This document shows positions 10,117-21,557 of a DNA stretch of 64,000 nt, piece after piece (the stretch's first letter is position 1; each line of letters opens with the position of its first letter). The notes beneath the pieces were generated by a model. That model was given only the letters and a program-made list of their open reading frames with translations, did no database searches and had not been told where the DNA came from. Position numbers and translations under genes: made by a program. Origin of the DNA: Ditylenchus dipsaci (Eukaryota > Nematoda > Chromadorea > Rhabditida > Anguinidae); the NCBI GenBank assembly GCA_004194705.1, contig SADC01001315.1:124001-188000 (forward strand), read 5' to 3'.

Positions 10117-11722
10117 AACGACCCTCAACTGTCGACCAAACTGACTGTCGACCCCAACTGTCGACCCTCTCAACTGTCGACCCCCAACTGTCGACCCTCC
10201 CAACTTTCGACCCCCAACTGTCGACTCTAACCTTCGACTTTAAAGGAGCATGCCGTGCGTTTCAAAAAGTTAAGGCGGGGACCAGCAATTTTCTTTGAAT
10301 CGTTCTATTTTTCACTCGTTTTGCGTCAAATCTAATATTAATGACCCTACACTACTTTTAAAAACTAGGCAGAAAACTTAAAAAATCTGAATGCGTATGC
10401 ATGTAAAACTTGATCGAGAAAGAAAGAAAGTGCTGCTCCCGCCTTTTCGCCGTGTCGGGCACGGGCATGCCCCTTTAAGTAAAACAATTTGTAAAAGTAA
10501 TTTAACGGGGTCCCAACTGTCTACTTTTGCCATATTTTACACTTCCTCAAGAATTAAAACACACTACAAAAAAACATGTTATCTTTATTTCAACAGCAAA
10601 CTGGAATGAACTGAAGAACAAAAATAACAATTTCCACCGAATTCTAACACTGGCCGGATTATCTAAATTTCTAACATTGTTGTCTTCTTCCTCTGAACTT
10701 TCTTCGCCACTTTCTCCGAATCCCTCCTTCTCATCTTGAGCTGGTTTCGACCGTTCATTGTATCCCATTAGATAGCCAATCTGAAGAAGAAATTTGGCAA
10801 GTTTTTGATCAAAACCGCCATCATCAGCATGTCTATCGGCTGACTTCGTTCTCGTTAACCACTACCTTCGGTTCGGTCTTGGTCTCATTGGATTTGTTGA
10901 AGTCGGGCAACTTATGAAATTGTGGATCTGGCTTGCAATCCTCCTTCCGTGTGTTTTGGCTGACTTCGTTTTTGTTGACTACTCCTTTCAACAGTTCCCG
11001 AAGCCTGCCCCTGACCTAAACAAAGCTGCAAAACAAAATATACCTCAAAAAATATGTTGACTAACCCTTTGAGCTAGTTTGTTTGCAGCAGCAACAATAA
11101 TGATTTCAGTACATAGTCTTTCACCACTACACCTTACAACACCGATATGCAAATAGCAATTGACTTTCCACAGTCAGATTGTGCTTTGGCAAACACGTTA
11201 CTTCCTGGAAAAGAAACTAAACTAACCTGATCAACAATCTAATGCATACCTTTGAGACAGAGATGAATAGGCTTTCCTAAACCGGCCACGGCTTTGTAAG
11301 ACCCAGTGCAAATATTCCGAGTGCTTTAGACAAGGCGGGCCTCTTGGAAACTCCTGCTACGCGTGTTGATTCGATTCCTTGAATCTAAGTAGATAAATAT
11401 TTCACGTGATATATTTATAGTAAGCTCCGAAATACTAAGCTCACTTCGCTTCTTTGGCTGACAAAAATGGTTGTAGTTAGGTTCTTCATCTTTATTTACA
11501 GCCATTTTCTTGCTTCCTATTCGCTGGTTGTAAGAAAAAACTATAGCAGGCGTCTTAAAACAGGCAAATAAAACGAGCTTGACCGCTTCAAGTCATGTTA
11601 AATTACTTTTACAAATTGTTTTACTTAAAGTCGAAGGTTAGAGTCGACAGTTGGGGTCGACAGTTGGGAGCGTCGACAGTTGGGGGTCGACAGTCCGTTT
11701 GGTCGACAGTTGGGTTTTTACC
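10117..11722. mobile_element. 1.6 kb transposon with GTCGAC-word inverted arrays
   Basis: Each end carries an array of the 12-bp word CAACTGTCGACC (10120-10235, and its complement at 11640-11715) followed by CCTTCGACTTTAA. The element splits the copied ground-like intron. GTTTTCCTAG occurs on both sides (10107-10116 and 11723-11732) but only once at the matching place in the other gene copy (about 54703-54712). That locus is therefore the empty site, and the 9-10 bp duplication is genuine. TSD length and gene-fragment cargo resemble Pack-MULEs. Confidence 0.85.
10547..11505 (-). pseudogene. Captured DEAD-box helicase gene fragment
   Basis: On the minus strand, exon-like blocks are separated by short introns. 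The first begins at an ATG near 11505 (MAVNKDEEPNYNHFCQPKK). The next reads ALGLTKPWPV followed by a stop and LFISVSK. The third (ending at 11204 with acceptor CCAG) reads GSNVFAKAQSDCGKSIAIC and then ISVL. These resemble the Q-motif region (GFxKPxPIQ) and Walker A (AQSGTGKT) of eIF4A/DDX-type RNA helicases, with TEIIIVAAANKLAQR matching the Ia-motif region. An acidic tail (EDNNVRNLDNPAS) lies near 10680. In-frame stops and changed GT residues of the P-loop mark it as a decayed fragment. The parental gene is not in this window. Confidence 0.55.
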
Positions 11723-11869
11723 GTTTTCCTAGCGCAAAATACTTTCAGATGCAAATTTTTGTCTTGCCTCTTTTTTTAATTTCTGATTTTTTTCAAAGTA
11801 ATAATAACATCATGTAGCTCTAGGATTCTAGTTTTTTTACGAGGTATCGCAACAAAACTAAAACTAACC

Positions 11870-13445
11870 TCAAGAATGAGATCACGGATTAATTCACTGT
11901 TACATTTGGTGTCTGGCTGTACCTCAGGCTGGTTTGGAGCTTAAAATAATTTTGTATTTTTAGCTCTTTTATTTATTTGTATGCATATTTACGAATTTTT
12001 AAATTTTTACTACGAAAACTAACCAGCCCTTGCCTTGGCCTTGGCTGCAGCATTATATCCTGGTCTTTCTGCTGACTGAGGAGCCTGAGCAGCCTCCTGG
12101 TGAGAGGAGCCTATATCTTCATAAGCATGGTCTTCCTACAAATACATAAATATCCTAGAAATTTAAATAAAAAAGCAATTTTGTACATGATCAACAGGAG
12201 CAGGTGGTGGCGGTGGGGGCTGGTTGCTTGCTGGCTGAGAAGACTCGTGGTTGGATGTGCAACCGCGGGGATTGGCGCTGGGGCAGGTGGTGGGGGAGGT
12301 GGAGGCAAGGCTTGGGTTGGTTGCCTAAAATTTTTGACGTAAGAGTTTTTTTGCAAAACCCTCAACTTTAAATTTGATCCCTCACCGTATGCGGTCATGT
12401 TTTTAACTGAATTTTGAAACGCTTTTTTAAATATTGTATTTTTTTTGGGCTAAAAAATTGCAAGGGTATTTATTAATTGTGCAAATTTCGCCCTTAAATA
12501 TCGAAAACGTTTAAAAGTGACCCGATTATGATTTTTAGAACTAATTTAAAAAACAACAAAAATCCTAGAATGTGACATTTGCAAAGACAAAATTATACTA
12601 GGTTGAGCCTGGTATTCTGGCTGAGGTGCTGCTTGAGGTGCTGATTGTGGTGCTGCTTCTTGCGAACTAAATAAAATAATTATATAGAATAACATATACT
12701 CAGAACCGTCTTGTCCAATTAAGCGGCGCTATCAATCGGTTGAAGAGCCACCAATTAATCATTTTTTATTAACCTATTGACGGTTGAAAAAATGATAATC
12801 AACCGGTTGAAGTTATTATATCTTAGCACCGGTGGGCCGGTCGGGACAGCAAACAATAGACCAGAATATCAAAATATATTTTAATATTATAATGCATTTT
12901 TTGTTGATGCAATAGCTATGAAATAATTTACTGGTCTGCTGCTGTGGTTGTTGGGGCTGGTAACTCTGTTGTGGCTGCTGTTGCTGTGGTTGAACTTGGT
13001 AGCTTTGGGTTGGGCTTGAGACTGCTGTTGCTGCTCTTGCTGTTGTGGCTGGTAACTCTGTTGCTGCTGCTGTTGTGGCTGAGCTTGATAGCTTTGTTGC
13101 TGTGGCTGTTGTTCCACCTGAGACTGCTGTTGTTGTTGGCCCACTGGCAAACTTAAAGAAGGCAACTGCTGCTGAGGTGCAGCGGCATAACTTCCTCCAC
13201 CAATACTGCTTTGTTGAGGAGCATAGGAAGCCTGTTGCTGTTGTTGGGGTTGAACATAACTGCTGCCTGCACCTGGAGCAGCACTGCCCCACTGTTGTTG
13301 TGAAGGAGCGTACTGTTGTTGTTGCTGAGGCTGGGCATAACTACCACCACCACATCCGCCTCCTCCTGAGCTGTAACTGCTGGATCCACCTGCACAACCG
13401 GATACTTGACCTCCACCACCTCCTCCACAACCTGCACCACCACCT
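11870..13445 (-). pseudogene. Ground-like gene, truncated inverted copy
   Basis: This is a near-identical inverted copy of the gene at 52.7-55.6 kb. Exon blocks in order are: glycine/glutamine-rich (13445-12932, SYAQPQQQQQ), AAPQSAPQAAPQPEYQ (12667-12594), a proline-rich block (12326-12189), AYEDIGSSHQEAAQAPQSAE (about 12135-12025), and the start of the ground-like domain KCNSELIRGLILE (about 11950-11871). Introns are retained, so the copy was made from DNA. The signal peptide, first cysteine-rich part and the last two exons of the domain are missing. The 5' break at 13445 is fused to palindromic-repeat sequence, and the 3' break lies in the last long intron near 9491. Several one-base differences in C-runs break the frame relative to the other copy. 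Confidence 0.85.
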
Positions 13446-13915
13446 CTTTTATGATCAAGAGTCTTGCTCGGAATCATGGAATCTCGGAATCGGACCTAGC
13501 CCCTGCGCCCCGAAGGTGGCGTAGGGGCTTGGTTGGTTAGAGATGCGCGCACCCACATACCTTAGACGCAAATCACTCGAAAGTGACTCTGGATGCATAA
13601 AAAGTGTATGCATACCAGAGTTTCTTTATGCGGTAGCCCCAGTCAACAAAACTATGTTTAACGTCTTCCTTTTCACACTAAATTGGCCCTTTTTTGGTCC
13701 TTCCCACCCTATTATGGCCCTAAAATCCCTTCAAAAATGGTCAAAATAGGTATATTTGGGTGGTCCCAAAACTCAATTTTTTATTGACTAAAACACAAAA
13801 ATAATGCCTTTTTCGAGCTTCTGAGGCAATTTTAGGTCGATATAGGGTGTTTGGAAACACTTTAAAAAAAATTTCATTTGGGGGGGGGGTATACTCCGGT
13901 AGCGCCCACAATTTT
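13446..13915 (-). repeat. Palindromic-family element, half copy
   Basis: Minus-strand sequence from GCTACCGGAGTATACCCCC (13905) through CATCCAGAGTCACTTTCGAG to ATGATTCCGAGCAAGACTC matches one arm of the foldback at 51930-52625, the sequence at 35196-35400 and 60038-60245. It joins the truncated ground-like fragment at 13445. Confidence 0.75.
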
Positions 13916-13947
13916 AATTGGCACAGGCTGCTCCTGCCCACATTATT

Positions 13948-15182
13948 TTTCTTTGAATAATAATCATAAACTAATTTTTAGACTAATTTTCTAAATTAAC
14001 ACAGAATCATGTTTTAACACGTTTTTTATACATTTTACGCTCTATTATGTGAAAAAAAAAGTGTTTTTAGAATTGGGAAAGCGTTGGCCAAAAAAGTTTT
14101 CTCAAAAACGCTTTCCCAATTTTTAAAACACGTTTTCTTCACATAACAGAGCGTAAAACGTCTAGAAAACGTGTTTAAACGTGATTCTGAGTTATGCGGT
14201 AAAACGAACTTTAGCCAATTTTTATAGGACCAGTACTGGTCAGTAGGACCGGTGATCCTTAGACTGGGTATGGGAACCACCTGATACCCTAAATAGGTAT
14301 CCACTTCCAGAATCCGAAATTTTGGATTCAGCTTAAAGTAATAAATTATCAATGTAGCCATCCAGAATCGTGTCCTGAACACTTTTTGATAATGCTAAAT
14401 GAGCGTTTTAACTTGCAGGAACCAGTGTTTTGCTAAGGACACTTTTCGGACCTGTGAGTGAGATTGAGAATGACATGTGTCCTCACAGCCTGTGAGTTAT
14501 AGTGATAATTCAAAAATAGTCCTCATAGGGTGTGAGTGAGAATGAGAAATAAATAACATAAAAAATTCGCAGAAAAAATAGACGACCACTTGGTAGATGG
14601 AAAAATTATCCAGCAGAACTGAGGATTATAGAATTATATTTTAAATTACAATAGTCCTTCACAAAACATAAAAGACCAATTGTGGAACCATTACAAAAAT
14701 GTTTTGTGAATCAGCCATACTGTAGTAGTCAGCTGGTACCTGTGAGAAATGAAAAAAACCAAGGCAGGACCAATATCTAAATGTTAATAGCCACGATAGT
14801 AGTAACTACCGACCGAAAAGATAGCTCGGAGAAAAATAAGGGTAGTCGACAGAATAGAGTTAGCTTTCTGGCCCCCTCTTTACCCAGTACCCAAAATATT
14901 CCCATCGGCGGAGAGCATGCAGCTTTTAAGAACAACTACCCCCCCCCCTACAAACTTTCGATTAGATTTTTAACAAAAGTACCGTATTTATTCTAACTGA
15001 ATGCCAGTCTGTAAGTCACTTGTTTACAGAACACACGGCCATCATGTTTTAAAAAAGTTACATGAGAGCACACATGAAACAGCTTCACTTTTCAAATTTA
15101 TTTGAGGCAATGAGATCAATCAAGATTTTGAACAGACAAGGTACACGTCAACGATTCAATAGCATTTTTGCAAAATTTTCTC
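13948..15182. other. Intergenic: palindrome and SMC2 3' flank
   Basis: No gene is seen. A palindrome with arms TTTTACGCTCTATTATGTGA and its near complement spans about 14033-14162. TGAGTGAGAATGAG words lie at 14450-14550. The complement of an AATAAA signal at 15097-15102 lies about 80 bases past the SMC2 stop and probably ends that transcript. Confidence 0.55.
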
Positions 15183-18100
15183 TTAGCAATTATCAATTCT
15201 GGTCACTGTTGATGTCCCATCCACAAACTTGGTCCTGTAGAGCACATTTGCATTGTTGAACATTCCGTCTTTCAGAGACACGATGATGAACTGAATGTTA
15301 ATAAATAAATGTTACAGACCTGAGAACGCCGTATTGGTTTAATGAAGAGCTTACCTGACTTTCTTTGAAATGTTTTTTTATCATCGCACCAATGTTTTGC
15401 GTATGACTCCTGAAATTTTTGAAAGAATAAAAGCTTTAACAGAGTAAACTAAGGTTTTATCAAAGAAATTTAATATAACTTAAAATACTATGATTTCTTT
15501 CAAGGCCGAATTTCGAAATTATCAAAAAACATTTTATGTCTTCGTATGTAGATGCCAAAACCTAGGTGAGAGGGCCAGAATACAATCGTTTTTTCGAAAT
15601 TAAAGGCAATTGCTCGCTGCCGATGGGAATATTTAAAAGGTGGTACCAGGTGAATTCAAACGAGAATTAATTTGAAACGCAGAGAAAACTAACATATCCA
15701 AGGCAGCATCCACTTCGTCTAGAATATAAATAGGAGCAGGCTTAAATTTCAACATTGCAAGTATGAGTGACAGAGCAACCCTGAAAATTATGATTAGACC
15801 AGAAATCTCCAGATCCTCATGTATTGTTGTGTTTTAATGGAACTTATTTTAACTATTAAAGAAGTAAACCCAACAAAATCAACCCAACGCATGAACAAAA
15901 CATACAAAGAACGCTGTCCACCAGAAAGTTCTCCTAGTGACTCCTTCCACTTGTTGTTGAACGCGATCTTTACTTCAAGACCCTCTAGGCAGGACTTTGA
16001 TTGACCGGGAGGAATCAATTTGGCACTTGTTCCTGGCAATAAGGTAGAAAAGATCGAACCGAAATCCTGAAAGCAAGTTCCATAAGCTGTAGCAAATAGG
16101 GTTTAATCCTTACAGAAATATAGAATTTGTAAGAGTTATAGAACTTGTAAGAGTTATAGAACTTGTAAGAATTATAGAACTTGTAAGAATTATACAACTT
16201 GTAAGAATTATATAGCTTGTAAGTATAATCTCATGTATAAAAATACCTGAGATATTTGCTCGTGCGCTGCAATCAACTCCCGCTGCTTCTTAGCGTCTAA
16301 CTGCTTTATGGCATCGTACAACTGTTTCTTGTCTTTCTCTAGCTGTTGACGCTTTTTCTCTAGCTCACGACACTAAATTTTTTCTGTGAACAAATTGGTT
16401 TCAAGTAAAAAGATTAATAGACCAACCTGCTCTTCAGCTGTGCCTAACAGGTGCATAGCCTTTGTGTTGATTGTGCTCTCCAACTCTTTCCGGCGATCTT
16501 TGGCCACTTCTATTTCCCTCTTACCACTATCATAGTTGTAGTCATTGAATTCGTAAGGTGTGCCCTGGGCTCCGAAATGGCGTTTCTCATCAGCTATCCA
16601 CTAAATAATGGTCTTAAGAAGTTAATAAAATAAATCTGGTAGAGGGAATCACCTTGTGCTGTTTTTCTATCTTTTGAGCCTAAAAACCAAAGTGAACAAC
16701 CATAGTGGACATCCATAGAAACTTTGAAAAGATATATGGCATTTGGTTCAATATGTGTTGGGTTACCCCAGGGTTCACAAATCGAAAATCGCAAAAACAG
16801 GATTTTGTTTCCAAAAAGCAGGAATTTAAACCAAAAAAATCTACAAAAGCAGGAATAAGCTGTTATAAAATGCTGTGAGATGTGTTAAAATTCCTGCTTT
16901 TTCACGGACAAAAAGCAGATTCTGAAATCAAAAAGCAGGACATCTGTGAACCCTGGTTTGCCCCCGAAAAAAACTGTCTTAGTCGCCATGTTGACTTTTT
17001 GAAAATTATTTAATTTTGCCTAGGCCCCCTGTTCTTTTTTTCAAATTTTTGTAAAAAAATGGGTTCTTTTTGGTTATCGGGAATACCCGATTCTTACGCA
17101 TAAATTGTCTTAGCACGACTGAGGTCGGGTATTCCCGATAACCAAAAAGAACCAAAAATGTAATATAAAAATGTACTTCACTGGAAACGAAAGATTCATC
17201 ATGCACATATAATTCATAAAAAGTGTGAACCATCCAACCACCCACCCGACCCAAACACTATATGGAGATGTGAAGTGTGCCGATCTTGGCCACAAGGCGG
17301 TCATTCCTTGGCCTGGCACAACAATCTGTAGGATTTTTCAGAAATTGAGGAGAAAAAAACTTACCGAAAAAAGCTTGGGAGACCAGGGCAAACATGTTTT
17401 TAATAGAGAAAAATTTTTTACGCAAGCATGATGAAAAGTGTAAATTAACACTTCTTACGACTTTATAAAAGAAACAAAATTTTGAAAAAAAATCAATAGG
17501 GTGACCAAGGCAGTTTTTTCTCCAGTACACATAGAGCCCGGCAATTTAGCAGCAAACTGACCCTTGACGCGTATTCTCGTGAGTTTCTAGTGGCATCTTG
17601 CGCTTCTTTCTGCAAAGCTTCTTGTTTGGCTTCTAGTTGTTTAACCTGCTTCTTTAACTCTTCAATTTCAGTCGCTTTGGCACGCGTTGCTTTATCATGG
17701 CTTCTAATCTCTTTGAGATACGTGTCTAATTCCTGTTGAGCCTTTTTGACCTTGCTCTTAAACAAAGACACATAATTGGGAAGGGAGAAGAATTTACTAA
17801 CCTTTGACTCCAGAAGAATACCACTGACAGAATCCATAGACTGCCGGCCTTTTTCAAGCTTGCTGGTTAGAGTAGCCACTTCCTTTTCATCCTCCTGAAT
17901 TGATTTTTCCAATGAAGCTATTTCTTCCCTGAAAACTAGTTCTCATAAATTTTTAGAACATCAACGAAAAACTGAACCCAACCTCAAAGCTGAAAGAGTC
18001 TCTTTTATATTCTCGAAAGTTCCTTTAAGACCATCCAATTCTTTCTGCGCGTCGTTAAGATCTTTCTGGGCCTGCTTTTTTTCTTTGTCCTAAATATTTA

Positions 18101-21100
18101 TGAAATTAATTATAACCCAATAAATTCAATGACGAAGCAAGAAACCTGGTAAGATTTTTCGTTTTTCTTACGATCTTCCAGTAGCTTAATCTTCTCGACA
18201 ATGGAATCGATTTCTGGTCTGCTATCCGTAATTATTGCTTCCGCTTCAGGAATTTCCTGCAAAATGGTGTCACATCATTACTAATTTTGAAGTTCAAAAA
18301 CAAACTTCTTCGAGCTGCTTGATTTCGTCGGTAAGAACTTGAACTGGACTGTGCTTCAGACTCTCAACAAGCAACTGCATGCGTTTAGCAGAAGCGCTAA
18401 GGTTACTTTTTAACTGTTCATATTCCTGTCGGAGAGGTTGCAATCTACGAAGCTCGGCTAAAAAGGAAATAAGTAACAACTTAAGGCAGGGCAGAAAAAA
18501 TAACCATCAATATCTTTAATTCTGCGCTCCATATCAGCAATTCGTTCATAGGTGGGTGCAACAATAGACAAGTCAGCCAGCATAGCTGATGCATTAGGGC
18601 GCGAACCTCCCGTCAAAACTCCGGTGGGTCTGAATAACAGCATCTTGTTAAGACCGCCCGTTAATAGAATAATTACCTGAAGTCTTCACCGCTGACTGTC
18701 ACCGTTCGGCAATTAACGTTGCGATCAAAGGCCAATTGCTTTGCTTGTTCCATGTTGGGACAGATCTAAAATGAAGTAGGAAAACTACATTTCAATTAAA
18801 TGAAAAAATTGAATACCAAAACATTCCCAAAGACACTTTGCATTGCGGCTTCAAGCTCAGAATCATAATCGATCAACTCTTTAGCTAAAAATACATTTTC
18901 TGCACCAACAAGTCTTCGAGCTTCAACCAATTTTGATGATGAAGACCATTGCGATCGATCTTATCTAGTGGAATTATTGTCACTCGCTTATTCAACCTCC
19001 CAAACTGAAGCAAAGCCTTTGCCGTTTCAGCACGATCGACGATGACATTGTTAATCTGTAATTGTTTACACAATTACTTCTAACAACGTGAACAACAACA
19101 CCTTTCCACCAGCCGCTACTTCAAGAGCCGTGGCAAACTTTGGATCTCTCATTTTAAACAGCTTCGCTACAACACCTTTAACTTTGCTGTGATCGAAGTT
19201 GGGAGCAGGATCGGAATATTTGAATTGAAGATAATGATACCTAAGTAACAAACTTCTCCCTCGGAATTTGAGATTTTAAAGTTTACTTGGCTTCAAAGTT
19301 GTTGACACTTCGATCGAGTTCAATTTTTTCACGACAGAGCTGCCTAAAAAAGGCTGCTATGAATTTACTTGAAAATGTACTATTATGCTCAGATCTATTA
19401 GGATATAAGGTACTAACAAGTGAGAAAACTAGAATCTAAATAGTAAATAACCTGCCTTCGCTCTTCATCAATACGAGATTCGCTTTCATCGTCAAAATCC
19501 ATTTCATTCAAACGATTCTTGAAAAAAATCATCAACATTTAAGTAAAGAGAAATATCCGTTTCCCACCTTTAGCTGAGCAATTTCTGCCTCCAGCTGCTC
19601 CTTCCTTAACCCTTCGTTGTCCGACTTCCTAGCTAACGAATGCAGCTCTTTTCGTTTCTTTTCCAAAGATGGCTTTAGCTGTTTCAGCCTAATTTCAGCA
19701 CGTTTCACATTGGTTTCCAGTTGAGAGAGTTGAGAACGTGTTCCTAGACGTAATTTTATAGGTCCCTATAGAAAACAAAACAAGAAATTTCACACCTGTC
19801 AGCTGGGCGTCTAAAGTGACAGCATTGCCCTAGAAAATCCATATTAGAATGCGTTGAATTGAGATGAGGTCGTAAGGGAAGGTCATGAGGGAACCGCATA
19901 CAAACCTGGTCATCCGTAGTCAAACCCTTAGCAAGAGCTTCAAGTCTTTGACGAGACTTTGCAAGTTTCTCTTCGGCATTTTTTCCACGTAGCTCTTCGC
20001 CGCCAATTTCGGTTTCTTTCTTTGTCAGTTCTGTCTTCTTTTTGTCCAATTCTTTCTTATCCTGAATCAAGGTGTATTGAAGAGCTCACAATAAAATTAG
20101 ATAGTACTTACGGCGGCGAGAGCCTTTGTCTTCCTGTCAATGTTCACTCTTAGATCTTTTTGAGTCGATTCTTTCCCATCTCGCTCACTCTCGATTTTGG
20201 CTAATTCCCCTTGTAGTTCGGCAACTTCTCTTTCCAGTGCTTCTTTCTCAACACTCATAGTCTGAAACACAACAAAATAGGTCATAATACTGACTTAACC
20301 AGCTACTTACACCAGACTTTTGTTTTTCCATTTCATTTAAAGACTTCTGCTCCTCACCAATCCAAGCCTGTTTCTCATCAATCTCACGGACCACTTGCTG
20401 TGCTTCTTCCATTTTATCAACACTGGCAGTCTCCAGATTCCTGACCTGTGCCTAAAACGACGGTTTTTAGTCACAATGAAATTTTTATAGGCAGAAACAT
20501 ACGAGACTGTTGTGAAAGTCGTAAGCTATGAGTTTGCGCTCAAGGACCTCAATTTCTCTGCCTATTTTTTGGTACTCCAAGTAATTGGCACGATCACGTT
20601 TCAGCTTCTCGACGCGTGGCAAGATATCTTCATCCATCAACTAAATTAAATTTCCAAATCGGAACAAGTTTAGGACGTTGCAAAGGTACTTTGCAAATTT
20701 CTGCGACTTTTCCTTCCTTTTTCTCAATTGTTCTTACTGCACTTTGCTTCTTGCCTTAAAAAGTCTTCCTGAGAAACAAAAACGAGAAAACATGACTTAC
20801 ACTCATACATCCTTACCCCAGCCGCTTCTTCAACCATAGAAAGAATCTAAATGAAAATTTTCACCAAGACTAGCTAGGTGATAAGTTAACAGACCTCAAG
20901 AGGCTTCATGTTCAAAACTTTCGTGATTCGGCCTTGCATTATAAGAAAGTGAGGGTTATTCACATTCATTCCAACCATGCGAAACAAATCCGACACACGA
21001 CTGTTAGTTGCAGCAGAACCGTTGATTTGATAAGTGTTTCTTCCATTAATGATAATCTGCAAAGGACTAGAACTTTAAGTAGAGATCGCGGGAGTTGTCA

Positions 21101-21513
21101 TATTGAAAAAACAAGCACAAGGCAAAAACATCTACCTGTCTTCGAATCACGATTTCCTTATATTTGTTATAACCCACTGGCTGATTGTTCTCATCCGTAT
21201 TGTCAAAAGTGATAGTGACAGTAGCACGATTGATTCCAGCTTGCCCTTGCTTGTAAACCAGATCTGTAAATAATTAGATTTAAAGACTTTTAGGGAAACA
21301 AAGACACTGCAGAAATCACATACCTGATAGATTATGAGCTCGGACTTGTGATAAGTTTGAAATACCCAAGAGAAAACAGATTGAGTCCAGAATATTGGAT
21401 TTGCCACTTCCATTTAGTCCAGTGATCGCATTAAATTGAGGATCCAAATCGTCCACCACCTGCCTCTGAGCATAAGATTTAAAACCTTCGATTTCAATTC
21501 GCTTGATACGCAT
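15183..21513 (-). CDS. smc-2: SMC2, condensin ATPase subunit
   Basis: Twenty-nine exons predict about 1,175 residues; family members are near 1,200. Exon limits (5' to 3'): 21513-21324, 21263-21136, 21056-20895, 20846-20801, 20754-20690, 20640-20503, 20451-20311, 20261-20112, 20061-19906, 19829-19796, 19743-19568, 19517-19452, 19339-19287, 19240-19102, 19055-18817, 18765-18677, 18629-18505, 18457-18306, 18256-18146, 18089-17983, 17928-17802, 17756-17562, 16679-16653, 16600-16427, 16372-16247, 16066-15906, 15780-15694, 15409-15355, 15290-15183. Walker A (GLNGSGKSN) is in exon 1, the hinge in exons 13-17, the signature [11 protein letters not shown] in exon 26, Walker [12 protein letters not shown] in exon 27, and [13 protein letters not shown] near the end, an SMC2 hallmark. 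Coiled coils flank the hinge. Phases agree at all junctions except inside exon 15, where one base is missing or a 26-nt intron exists. Nematode SMC2 (MIX-1 in C. elegans) compacts mitotic chromosomes with SMC4. Confidence 0.95.
16120..16228 (-). repeat. Intronic tandem array, 18-20 bp unit
   Basis: About six copies of TTGTAAGARTTATAGAAC lie in the SMC2 intron between the exons at 16247-16372 and 15906-16066. Confidence 0.85.
16769..16955. mobile_element. Miniature hAT-like element in SMC2 intron
   Basis: Inverted ends CAGGGTTCACAAAT and ATCTGTGAACCCTG bound about 187 bp. GGTTACCC on the left and GTTTGCCC on the right match at 6 of 8 positions and are probably a worn TSD. The ends match the element at 56350-56537. 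It sits in the large SMC2 intron (16680-17561). Confidence 0.65.
17068..17153. repeat. Short palindrome in SMC2 intron
   Basis: TTGGTTATCGGGAATACCCG at 17070 is repeated inverted at about 17128-17147, around the spacer CATAAATTGTCTTAGCACGA. Confidence 0.75.
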
Positions 21514-21526
21514 TTTCTGAAGAGAG
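21514..21526 (-). promoter_or_regulatory. Possible trans-splice acceptor before SMC2 ATG
   Basis: On the minus strand CTCTCTTCAG is followed by AAA and the SMC2 ATG. A pyrimidine-AG acceptor this close to a start codon, with no upstream exon, is how spliced-leader addition sites look in nematodes. The sequence alone cannot prove that it is used. Confidence 0.35.
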
Positions 21527-21557
21527 TAAATAAAAATTTAGTTTATAACAAAGAGAG

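Larger units (their letters stand above)
9347..13939. mobile_element. 4.6 kb gene-carrying transposon with 8-bp TSD
   Basis: The left terminus GGGCAGGAGCAGCCTGTGCC (continuing AATTCAAATTG) is repeated inverted at the right end, 13939-13903. ACATTATT directly flanks it on both sides (9339-9346 and 13940-13947), a perfect 8-bp duplication. The cargo, reading on the minus strand, is a sequence from the palindromic family also seen at 51930-52625, then about 2.3 kb of the ground-like gene with its introns (to about 9491), then a subterminal inverted patch built on GCACAATTTG and TCTTGATTTTGG (9370-9470). No transposase is recognised. The superfamily is undetermined; an 8-bp TSD fits hAT, P, Merlin or MULE. 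Confidence 0.85.

Noticed and set aside
10117..11722. Ordinary intron expansion in copy 1
   Set aside because: Inverted GTCGAC arrays, the 9-10 bp duplication and the clean empty site in the sister copy show a transposon insertion instead.
12887..13477. Separate glycine/glutamine-rich genes in several frames
   Set aside because: They are alternate-frame readings of the ground-like Q-rich exon; only the frame with intron phase and domain continuity was kept. The same applies at 52739-53559.
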